NCBI GenBank assembly: GCA_049724395.1
Contig: JAUGWO010000029.1
Span: 1-53,053, forward strand
DNA: 53,053 nucleotides
Reading direction: 5' to 3'
Origin: Spongospora subterranea f. sp. subterranea
Taxonomy: Eukaryota; Endomyxa: Phytomyxea; Phytomyxea; Plasmodiophorida
The position numbers and the translations under genes were made by a program. Below are positions 21,816-32,820 of this stretch, one piece after another. The notes below the pieces were generated by a model. That model worked only from the letters and a program-made list of their open reading frames with translations. It did not search any database and had not been told where the DNA came from. Every line of letters starts with the position of its first letter. Position 1 is the stretch's first letter.

Positions 21816-24257
21816 CTGAAAAACAAAAGATGTCGATAAAATATTTTTATTCCACAGCAGATGTTGGGCGATGGATGGATGGCCTGCGACAGATGCACGG
21901 GCCAGATTACTTGATCAGATCAGGGCACTTGCTATGGACTAAGGTTAACACCTCCTTAAAACAGTCCAGATCTGACAGGACAATGTGAATATTGGTGGAA
22001 AAGAAGGAAAATGACAGTTCATACTGAGATTATCGCCGAGATCAGAAGCGGTGTATGCGGTGATGGATCGATTGTGGTTCACTTTACCGACAACCTCGAT
22101 ATATTGCCTTCCCATTATGAAGTCGCCCGCGGTGCCCAGTTCTAACGGCACCATCAGCCCATCAGCCGACGTCATGGAGCACGCTCCGTTAGGTTGTTTT
22201 CCCTATGGTCGAGTCAATATCCGATCACAGCCGTGATGATCGTGGGGTTGTCATCGCCCACATTGAATTTGCCAATGAGGCGGACGGTTTCCCCGACGTA
22301 ATTGGCCATCATTGACCCTAATATACGGGTGGCAGGTTTACCGCCCATATTGGGTTTAACATCCATTACCAATTAGGGGAGGTCGGGAATTAGGGCAACA
22401 CGCTCGATCCAGGATGGCGATATTATTATTGGTACTGGAATGGCGCAACAGCCACGGGCACTGTAACGAACAACGGACGGGGCACGGCCTCTTCAGGACT
22501 CGCCGATAGGATTATCCGGTATTTGCAGTTGGGTCAATTGGTGCCACGACATGAATATCTTAGTTTACGACCGACCTGAACATCTGAACCCATAATGATA
22601 TCGCTTTCTGATCCCGAAATTAAATCAGCGTTTGGCGGTTTTGTATTATCGTGACCATCATCCAAGGACATTCCTCTGAGGGCTGGGTATTGTCACCTTT
22701 AACGATCATAATCCCTATTGTCGTTGTTCGGGTACTAATAACAACAGGTTGAACAGGTTTTACTGAATAATAGAGTGATATTGTAGCGGTTGTATTGGCT
22801 ACAGATCACTCTACAACCGACACCGTCCACAAAATCTTCCACATTCGTCCGTCCTCAAGTTCATGGGCGGCCGACGTCGTGTTGACCCGGAACGAAGGCG
22901 ACACCTACAGGTTCGCCCGTCGATTACCGTCGTCTGCAGATGCGTATCCGATGGCGCTGTCAGCGATGACTGGATCGAAATGGTTTCCAGTCTCCGACCA
23001 TGACCTCTAGGTGTTGGACGACGATAACACAAGATGGGCCTTCGTGACGAGGAAAGGCCTGTTGTGAATGGAACTCGATCCCGTTTCGGGAATGCGCTTT
23101 AGCAGTCTCTATTGCCGGCTGATGGGGAAGGTGCCGACAGGAATCAATTACGTCGACTGCCCGGTCTATATATCGACGTTGTGATCGTATTCCCCGGCGG
23201 ATATCGACCTGGACCAGACCCTTCAGGGAACACAACCTGGCGATCAATATCCGGCCAAGACACACACCGGTTTCAGGAAGAGGGTGACGTACTCTGGGCC
23301 CATAAGACTGACGACGAGGGAGTCAGGCCAGATCGGCGGAGGCGATGATTACCGTGATATTTTTCACGACATGGGGATACCGAACGTTTGGCACATCGCT
23401 GTTTAAAGATCATTGCGCCATTGAGGTGCTTTAATCTGCGATAACTTCTGGCTATTCTAAATTTCGTCAGAAACACCCCGGTAATCAACGCCTTCGCCGA
23501 TTCCGTACCCGATCAGGACTTGATTGGAATAAACATGGTCGCCTGGGCGTGAACTGGCATGTTCCCGACAGGACATGTTTATAGCCTGGCGCCGTCCTTG
23601 GTCGATTTCACCAACGTGATCGATATGCACAATCTGTGAGGGGTTCTTATCGTGCTCGTCAATTGCACATGTCGTTGACGGCGTCTGTTGCTTCCTCGTC
23701 TGTCTGGGCCTGTCGTCGCCGCTCGTCTGGTCGTCGCTGTTTGTCGGGCACGATGCGTTCGCAGCCGTTTTTAGGTTCATGCACCGACGATGGGGTTCAG
23801 GACCGTTCGATAATATATCTATTTCTTTGAATGTGTGTTGAATTTGTTAAACGATTATGAAATTAATTTGACTATATTGGCGACGTTTAGCACACGACAG
23901 CGCCCCTTGAGTTGGTCATCCAGTGCAATGGCGCCATTGCCATTACAGTTGGCCATGCCGATCTGGATATTTTAGAGTGTTTGCCCTTGTGGTGGCGCTA
24001 GGCCCGCCATCTGCCGCGCCCCTTGGGGACGGCCCCGTCTCCCCGTTCCATATCGATTATCAGTCTGAACCCGCCGATATTTTTTTTCACAATGGTCTTT
24101 ATCAGAATGAATAAAGTGGGGATTTAAAGAATTGAATTATGAAGACGGTGTTGGGCTGTGAGATGATATGACGACCAGTTCCCCATAATCGGATCGGTAA
24201 TAGTACCTGATGGCGCTATGGCGTTAGAGCAATAGTGGTGAGAAGAAGGTGTTATTA
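21816..24257. other. 2.4 kb without a recognised gene, rich in GATC/CGAT words
   Basis: The composition from about 22.0 kb on resembles the coding part of the downstream DLEC1-like gene (many CGATC, GATATC and ATCGCC words), but frames are short and no motif is recognised. It may hold unrecognised 5' exons, a decayed relative of the next gene, or just biased intergenic DNA. No repeats or RNA genes seen. Confidence 0.45.
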
Positions 24258-27200
24258 ATGGGGAGGGAGAACGGTGCAGATCATATGGGATCTGATGAAC
24301 CAGGTGGAGACACCATATCTGGACAACCACCGATATATCCATTAGAACAGGGATCACTATTATCAACATTGAAATTATCATTTCCTGGAATATATCAACA
24401 ACCAATACCAGTTAGGACAAGGACGGAACCAGGGAATCCGCCAGAACCAGGAACAGAACTAGGGAAAGGGTCAGAGCCAGGGAAACAGGTTGGATTATCG
24501 CCAGGGCCAGGGACGGACCCAGAGCCAGATCCACCAGATCGTGATACAATATTAGGGCGTCATGATATATTGTCACTATCGCACCGGTCGATCTCCTGGC
24601 ACATCTCCTCCCGTATATCCCGTTCCCTGGTCGCCGCCGCCTCCTCCGCTCCATCCTCCCCCCTTCTCCTGCCCCATATCGACGTTCCTCCCGCCCCCTC
24701 CTCCCTCTATCTCGATCCCGACCTCCTCTCCCATCACCATCTTCTCGATATGCGATCGATTATGTCCCGTCATCACCTCTCGATCCTTCACCGCACTCTT
24801 CCCCATCTTCTCCCTCCGTTATCGCCATCATCGCCATCGTCTCCCCCTGTCCCAATCGCCCAGTTCTATCGCCGATCCTCTCTCGATATCCACACCCGCG
24901 CTCTGGCCGGTTCCGTTCGCAACGACCAACTGATCGAGGGTGTTCGAACGAGCCTCGATGGCGTCAAACGCGTTAAACGATATGATGTCAGTGTCGTTAT
25001 GGATTCCCAACAGTTAACCGACAATATGGCGATACTCGAGCGAATGCGGCGGAAACAAGATTATCTCGTGAATCCACTTTACAATCGTCAATTACACGAC
25101 GACCGTGATCGATCGGGCTGTTCCGTGATCGCCGACCCCCATCTTATCCAGTTCACCGCCTTCGCCATCGACCGTATCTATCACGCCACGATCGCCCTCA
25201 CCAATCCCGACCGATACTCGATCCGCTATCGGGTCGAACCGCCATCGACCCGCTACTTCCGGATCGTGTCGTCGTCGTCGAGCGGGATCATCGCCCCGGG
25301 GATGTCAATCACGCTCCAGATCCGGTTCGCCCCCGATCGCCTCACACAATATCGCGATCAGCTCCTGGTCCGTTCGTCGCTCGATCAGCTCCTCGACCGC
25401 CAACAGCCGTCGATCGTGATCCCGATCCGCGCCGACCACAATCCATCGCGCCTCACCTGCCCGGATCGTATCCAGGCCCCGCCCTGCCATCTATTCGCCA
25501 AACAGGAGATGATCATGGACTTCACCAACGACGGCGGCGATGGCGTTTTCCATTTCTTTCTCGGGGAAGATTGTTCACACGACGATGAACGTGAAATCAC
25601 GATCAGGTCGTTCACGATATCGCCCAGGAAATTTCACTTACGCCAGAACGATTCCGTCACGATCAGGATCGTTTTCGGTCCACGATCTGAACACGTCGCG
25701 CCATCAGACGATAATCGATTAACGGGGTCGTTCACGTTGCGATCGTGTTCGTTGAGCGACGCGTCGTCGTATTCCGATCGACCGATCACGCTATCGGGGG
25801 AGTATTTCCACGTGAAAACTCGACCTGATTGCGATCGACGGGTCGTCAGTCGTGGTCGGCGATGTTCGTTCGATCTACAGGGCGGTCGTCTTCCCCGATA
25901 TCGCCATCGGTTCATCGCACGCGAAAACGATATCATTGTCGAATCCGTCGCCGATCCCCGTTCGATATTCCTGGGCGATATCGCCAGATCGTGGCGAAAC
26001 CCCGTTCACAATCCACCCGATATCTGGCGTATTTCCCGCTCAAGGCGTCGTCGTGTTCCAGATCGTATTCACGGCGCGAACCGTCGCGTCGTGTTCCTCG
26101 ATCGCCGTTCTGAGTGTTGGCGATGTCCCTTTCGGGTCGACACACAAACACACAACGATCGATCGCGATCTGGACGACCATTTTCCGAGCGATCGCCATC
26201 CGATTCCCGACGATCACGTCGTCCCGTCAATCCCGTTCCTCGATCTGACGTTGTTCGGCAGTGGGATCGCGTCGCGTCTCGACATATCGCCGACCGCGAT
26301 CGTCGACAATCCGCCGATTGTGATCGCCAGTCCCCGTTCGTACCAGGTTCAGCTCGGCAACAACGGCTCGTCGCCGGTCGATTTCCGTCTGGCTCTGGAC
26401 CATATCGAAGGCGGTCGAGCCCAGATCACGATCAGTCCCGATCGCGGTTCTGTCGGCGTCGCTCAATCGGTCGCCGTTCAGATCTCCGTTGAATACGGCG
26501 ATCCGGGACGTATTCAGCTCCATATCCGTTGCGATAATTCCCTGGGCGTCACCGATTATATCTATATTCGCGACGACGTCATTCTACCGATAATCGCGAT
26601 ATCCCCGGGAATATGCGATCTTGGTCTGATCAATTACGGCCACGATCGTCGCACGAAAAGCGGGATGATCACGATATCAAACCCCCATTCGATATCGATC
26701 CCATATCGGCTATACGCGCTGGGCGATCCGGGTCCGGATCCCCAGGTCCGGCTAGCGCCATCGTCTGGGGTCTTGGCCCCGTTCCAGTTCACAGAGGTTG
26801 TGGTCGTGTTCGCCCCGGATCGCTGTCAGCGGTACCGATCCACGATTGTCTGTGAGACCGTCTATGGGTCTAAATCCTTCATCAGTATCAGAGCTGAGGT
26901 CGTATCCGAAACACAACACACAATTTCCACAAAACCCAACCTGAAATCGACAATTTCGCCAAGTATACAAGTTTGTGAGAAACTTTTTTTGTTTTTTGAT
27001 TGTCATTTTATGAGACGATTTGGTGTCGATGTGTTCTGATGAAATTTGTTGTCAGGTGATTGTTCCAGATATGATCTTAGCGCCATGGTCAGTCTCCCTA
27101 GCCGACCTGTTCGTTCACGTCCCCGTTGAGGTGCGCGTTCGTCTGCAGAACCCGACCGATCTCGTGGCCCGGTTCGCCTGGGACGACGCCATCCGCCCCG

Positions 27201-29667
27201 AGTACGGCGATGGCGTCTCGCGGCTGAGTATATCGCCATCGGGCGGGGAGGTGGCGGGCTTGGGCGCCGTCGACATCGCCCTGACGATCGTATTCGCCGT
27301 CCCCGGTCCGGTTCAGGTCCTGATCGCGTGCGATGTTCAAGGGCTGATCTGGCCAATACCGTTGCGAATCCAGGGAACGGTTCAGGATATCGGTAGCGCC
27401 ATCCAACACCATCCCATTGTTTCCGCCCTAGTTTCGTTGACAATTCATTCCCAAAGCGATCTCCGTTCACGAACTGAATCGGGACCTGGAGTCGATCGAC
27501 GATCACGATGAGCTATTCCCGAACGACCAGATCTCCTGTAAATCGATCGATTTCGGTCGGATCGATATCAACAGGTGATGGGAATATCATCCCCCGATCG
27601 ATCAGCGAATGGGGTTTCTGATCATTGATCTGACTTAGTTATTCGGAGAAGCGGTTCCTGATCCGGAATCACACGGCCGTTCCATCGTCGTTCAAAATCG
27701 ATATCGAATCGTCGGAATCCGATCATGATCCGGTTCAGGTCGACAATTTGATCAAACTACTTCAGGGGAATGAGTCGACGTCGTCGTTCGACCTGAATCA
27801 GGTAGGACGAGAAGATGGCGCTGATTGTTGGGGGAAATGAACAATCAGATAATATCTAGGGTAGTTCCGATATATTGAACATCATCTGTGGCCAAGACCG
27901 CGCTGGATCGAAATCGACCGGGTTTCAGAGCGCGTCGGGGAGGAAATACATTCACGACCACGATCGTGACGACAATATTCACAAGGTTTTGGGGCGACGC
28001 CCGTTTCGAGTGATAACCGATAAGAGGGAAGGGATTATAGGGCCCTACGCCCTAATATCAATCACTGTTTACGCCCTGAATAACTTTAGTGGACAATATC
28101 ATGATCAGATCACGTGTCGGGTCCAATATATGGCGCAGCCGCTAATATTGAACTGCAGCGCACAGGTGACCGGATCACCGTTATCCATCATATCGTCATC
28201 GACACGGCTGAAACGATCCGATCCCGATTTCGGCCATGACGATCAAGGTGATGTGTCAATGGTGTTTGACCATATTCTGTATGGGTCGGGAGGGCGTGAT
28301 CGTTATCTGGTTATCCACAATAAGGGCGCCTATGATATATCAATATCGTGGGATTTATACGACCAGAACCGATGGGATTATCGCCAGGTCGTCGACCTGA
28401 AACTGGACCATCATCCGGATAATCCTGGACAAGTTCAGTGCCGATTAGACCTATACCGTAACTATATGGACCCCGCCCTAGTATTAACTGATACATGACC
28501 TGCTGCCCTAATATAGGACCGGAACCCGTTGCTGTCGATCACCCGTTCCCCTATCAGGTGATCCCATCCTCCCACATGATCGCGGCCCGTTCCTCCCAGC
28601 GTCTCACCATCCGCTATCACGCCCGGGACGGCGCCAATCGTGGCCCCGATCCCGATCTGGCCTGGGTGCAGTCGCGTATCGCCATCCGCTCGTCGGACCT
28701 GGCGTTAATCCAGCGCTCGGCACCCTCGCCTGATATGGTCTGGGTTCCTGTTCCTTCCGAGCTCCCAATCCGAATATTCCTATCCGGTTGTTGTATTGAC
28801 CCATATATGACCCCATCTTGCCCTAATATCATATTCACCGTTTTCGCCAACGATATTCGTCACGAATATGTTCAATGGATTCCCATCACCAATCGAATGC
28901 CAGTACAGTTATCGTTCCGTATTCGCCTATCGGATCGGGATCATCTCGGTCTGGTTAAGGTCGACAGCCCTCGTCCTGTATCGGCTCTATCGCCATGGTC
29001 GTCGTCACCGTCGACGTCCCAATTCACGGCCGATCCGGGCGATAATCTCATGATCGCTATCCGATATCACCCGGATCGTTTTGTGTCGCCAGCCCCGCTC
29101 GTCCAGCACCGAACCGAGTCGCTGTCTCTGCAATATCGAAACGGGACGACCCAGTCGATCCCAGTTCAGATCTCATATCATATCCCATTTGTCCAGATTG
29201 ATATCGATCGACACCATTTCGGCCATTGTCATATCGATCAAACAACTCCAGCGATAACAGTTCATCTCCATAATCGATCGCAATGTCCAACGATCAAATA
29301 CCGAATCGTGCATGGTCAGTGATCGGACACAATCAATCTCTTTCACCGATATTCATCACGATTATTTACAGTAAAGAGATCGGTCCCGAATCACAAACCC
29401 AAATCCACCGATCCCGTCATATTGTCGCAGTTAACGAACCCGATATTCGACACGGAATCCGAATACGATCACGATTCAGCCGTGTTCGCCATCAGCCCGC
29501 TGAACAACGAGGTCCGGTCCCGTTCCTGGTCGATCCGGTGCTCATTCACCCCCCGCTTGGCCCGGCCATATCTGTGCCGTTATCGGGTCGAGATCCTGTC
29601 CGGTCCATCATTGGAATTGATATTGACGGGGATCGGATCACACCAAGAACACCATTATCCCAGATAG
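24258..29667 (+). CDS. DLEC1/CFAP81-like ciliary ASH-domain protein, 8 exons
   Basis: Suggested exons are 24258-25801, 25881-26898, 27056-27392, 27457-27574, 27639-27801, 27986-28457, 28517-29314 and 29372-29667. They are consistent in phase and give about 1581 residues (human DLEC1 about 1755). The N-terminus is low complexity (PEPGTE-like, then proline/serine). 'MAILERMRRKQDYLVNP' is followed by repeated ASH/MSP-type beta modules: 'YHATIALTNPDRYSIRYRV', 'GIIAPGMSITLQIRFAPD', 'ISLSNPSPIPVRYSW', 'VRLQNPTDLVARFAW', 'FLIRNHTAVPSSFKI' and 'GPYALISITVYALNNFSGQY'. Such proteins sit on axonemal microtubules. The 26899 donor could instead be 26902, and the 27986 exon start is the least sure. HYDIN, CFAP65 or CFAP74 relatives are alternatives. 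The first ATG is at 24258; earlier exons cannot be excluded. Confidence 0.72.
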
Positions 29668-30067
29668 AATCAACATCAGATTAAACAATATATAGAGACA
29701 ACAGTAATCTATCGCTATAATACATCTGACACTATTCCCACTTACCGTACGGCACCAAATAACGTATCAACTTTAGAAACGTATAATCGACCCCCTGTCA
29801 CATAAGTATGGTCAAAATACCGACACGACACACTGGCAGGTGTCTGGATCACGCATAATATCATGATAAAAAACTCCGTGTCACCCAGGATTTATCCGAA
29901 ACCCATGAAGTTTGCCAAAATATGGGTGTCTGGATGTCAAATATTGAGGACTGTACCATTATCAATATCATGGGTTAGCCCTAACCCAGCGTGAGTTTCG
30001 TACTGTCTGGATGACATAACCTGACGACTGACGCAAGGCATTTTGGCGGGAATTTTGGAATTTCGCA
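29668..30067. other. leader region of the Harbinger element, ends not defined
   Basis: AT-rich, with repeated GTGTCTGGAT words near 29848, 29926 and 30003 that may be subterminal repeats of the following element. No terminal inverted repeat pair could be confirmed by eye. Confidence 0.35.
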
Positions 30068-31275
30068 ATGTCACAACAGTTGGCAATACGGCAACTGGTC
30101 GCCCGGCGAAAACGCAACAGTGCAATTCGCCAACTTCTCAGCTGGTACTGCTGGAGATATCTAATCAAGCAGCCCAGTCATACCTCCATTTTGAAAGGGG
30201 CAGGCTGGGTTGAAGAACTTTTGAACGGCAATCCTCACAGAAGAAAACATGTTATTGGTATGGATCGAGTCGTTTTTCGATTATTGGTGGACAAGCTGGT
30301 TGAATCTGGGCTACTACAACCCACTCGTAATGTCTCCTCCGAAGAGCAGGTAGTCCTGTTCTTGTATTTTGCGGGCCAAAGGGCAACCAATAGGCAAATG
30401 CAGGAGAGATTTCAGCATTTGGGAGAGACTATAACTAGGTAAATTTTGCCATAAGTCTTCAGAGCAATATTTCAATTTTTATTCTAGGCATTTATACGCA
30501 GTCGTCAAAGCTTTGGTGGCTTTGGCTTCAACTTACATAAGCTTCCGGAAGCAGATGCCGCGATTCCTTGTGAATTATCTGAACTCCAAATTCAGCCCTT
30601 ATTTTGACAATTGTCGGATGGCCATTGATGGTACTCATTTACCTGTATTTGTTCCCGCCAATGTTGCGCAACGGTTCCAAGGCCGAAAAGGATTGAGGCA
30701 GAGAGTGTTGGCTGCTTGCACTTTTGATTTACAATTCACATACATCTTGGCTGGCTGGGAGGGCACGGGCAGGGGGCGGCAAATTGCTTGAAAATGCTTT
30801 AATGAATGATTACCGAGTCGATCAAGGAAAGTTTGACCTGGGAGATGCTGGTTTTGCGTTGACTCCGTACATGCTAACTCCCTACAGAGGAACGAGATAT
30901 CATCTTCATGAATGGGGACAAGGAACACAGAAGTGAGAACGTCTAGAACTTTGTATGAACCGTGACTCAATTATTGTTGTAAGGCCACAGACTAAGGAAG
31001 AGCTTTTTAACCTCAGACACGCAAGTTTGCACAACTGAATTGAGAAAATATTTGGAGTTTTGAAAAATCGATTTCCTGTTTTGGTCGCCGCCATGCAATA
31101 CCCGTACCGATTTCAAGTCGATATCGTAATTGCACTGTGTACAGTTCATAATTTTATCCGATTGCACGGCGGCCGCAATGATTCCTTTGAACAAAAAGCT
31201 TTAGCGTGTGACATTCAACGATTTAAAATTAAAAACGTGTCACCGTGTTCTGCCCAGGCTAGTGCTGAGGCGTGA
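30068..31275 (+). pseudogene. PIF/Harbinger transposase (DDE_Tnp_4), decayed, 3 exons
   Basis: Exons 30068-30438, 30488-30932 and 30984-31275 are separated by 49- and 51-base GT-AG introns. Marks of the family are 'AIDGTHLPV' with the first catalytic Asp, 'LGDAGF' with the second, and 'IEKIFGVLKNRFPVL' with the catalytic Glu, then a 'CTVHNFIRLH' tail. One frame change lies near 30770-30780, where 'GWEGT' is followed by 'GGKLLENA' in another frame. One in-frame TGA lies just before IEKIFGVLK (about 31034). It is therefore inactive as it stands. It diverges from the Myb-like partner gene at 31.4-32.5 kb only in strand; the two together are the usual two-gene Harbinger set. Confidence 0.88.
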
Positions 31276-31381
31276 GCATTTCGGGGCAAAATTGCTGAAA
31301 CGATCTTCAAGGATTACCAAAGCTATTTTAGCACGACACTGACGGCGACAATAGAAAAAGTAATGATTAATTAGGTATATT

Positions 31382-32391
31382 TTACTTCATCTGTCTAAAC
31401 AGCCACAGGCGCCGCATCGCTGGTTTCATATGAATAAACAGAGTTGCCTTTTTTTCGTCCTCGATCACATCATAAGCATCTAGGCGCTCTTCATCTGTCA
31501 TCTCCAGTTCATCAACAATCGCCAGCGCATCAACGGTGTCCGATTTTTCTTTCCGAAATACATTGCTGGTTTTGAAAAACTCCAACTCTTGCTGGTACAA
31601 GAGATTTGCCTGGGTCATCACTTGCGCCAGAGCCATGGCCCCGTTTTGTTTGCTCTTAGCAACACGTTTTTTTAATGTGTTCGCGCTGGATGTAGACTTT
31701 GGAGTCTGAAGCTTTTTTATGGTCGGGGCTGGAGACGTCATAATTATTTCTCGAGTCGGGGTTCGCTTCTCCGATGCAGAAGAGCCCGAACTGCTGTTAG
31801 ACGAAATATCGACGGAAACATCGGCGGAAATAGAATCCTCCTGATCCGATAACGCTCCGGCGCCGGCAGAATAAGCGAATTCCCCGTTTGCGATAACATC
31901 TTCAAATAGTTGCTGAAGTAACGGGAACAATGGCATGGATGTTGTCATCCATTTTTTACACCTCGGATGTGCCTAAACGATGGTTATCAGATATGGTTGA
32001 TGATACGACCTCAACACCATACGGCGATGTATTCCTCCCAAACAATAGTAGGTGCTGTCGCCAGATACCGACGGTCATCCCATCCGAACCCACTCAGGTT
32101 TTTGATTCTGGTTACTGTATCAAAATCCCTTTTCAACTGATACTGCCATTTAATACTAAAACACGATTCTAGCCATGCAGCACGTACGGTTATCGAACGG
32201 GTTTTTACATGCTCCCGATCATAATTGATTTGGAACCTGTTATTTAAATTTTTGACGGCGCCATCCCACGCCTCCCGTTTGAAGCCAGATTGCGCTTTTT
32301 TGTCAAGAACCGTCGCTTGATGGATCATTTCTGAGATCCAACATTCGTCCATGTCGTCTGTCCAGCTGGCTCGAACACGATCAGCACCCAT
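31382..32391 (-). CDS. Myb/SANT-like protein of the Harbinger element, 2 exons
   Basis: Exon 1 (to 32023) and exon 2 (31382-31972) join in phase 0 over a 50-base GTATGG...TTTAG intron. The likely start is the ATG at 32391, though the frame is open further upstream. Residues about 8-80 form a Myb/SANT-like trihelix starting 'ASWTDDMDECWI'. The family signature 'LSGFGWDD' and 'VWEEYI' then leads across the intron into 'AHPRCKKW'. The rest is serine-rich and ends in a helical region. In Harbinger elements the Myb-like protein binds the transposon ends and helps the transposase into the nucleus. This ORF looks intact while its transposase does not. It converges on the transposase gene, with about 105 bases between the stops. 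Confidence 0.8.
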
Positions 32392-32493
32392 GATGGACTC
32401 TAGAATGATATCATGGGTTAAATATAGAAATCCGCAACTCAATAACTTTTTGAAATGGCCAGTTAAAGTGGGCAGTCCTTTCTCGGCCCCCAA

Positions 32494-32820
32494 TATTAAC
32501 CCATCATAATTCCGTACAATACCCTATTGCGGCTGGTTGACCTCGGTAGACTATGGTAGACGAGTGTAAGATTTTCCTGGGGGGCGGAAGAGAAAAATTC
32601 GTGTCACGAGAAAAAAAAAGTGTCACGCAATTTTTCTGTTGCAACATGTTACCCCACTGCGGTTCTCGAATTTTCTACCTATAGGCAAACCCATGATGTT
32701 GAGGTCCGTGGACACCCAGACGGGTTCCACCAAACTTCAATACCTACCATACCCAACTGGTAGGAATCGGTAAGTTTGCTGCCAAGGAATAAAATTGACT
32801 GTGCTGTTGCGTGCGTTGAT
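32494..32820. other. spacer between two transposons
   Basis: About 330 bases with a purine run, two GTGTCACG words (32600 and 32624) and a GGACACCCAG word near 32711. It should hold the right end of the Harbinger element and the left end of the pogo-like one. The ends could not be resolved by eye. Confidence 0.35.

Noticed and set aside
22795-23350. Short frames as 5' exons of the DLEC1-like gene
   Set aside because: No motif and no consistent splice chain; reported only as a composition island.
24412-24806. Glycine-rich minus-strand ORFs opposite the DLEC1-like N-terminus
   Set aside because: Shadows of the proline/serine-rich coding strand.
25802-25880. Frameshift in the DLEC1-like gene
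   Set aside because: A 79-base GT-AG intron (GTATTT...CTACAG) restores the phase and gives a continuous ASH module, so no lesion is needed.
29838-30015. GTGTCTGGAT words as Harbinger terminal repeats
   Set aside because: They are direct, not inverted, and no matching right end was found, so element ends were left undefined.
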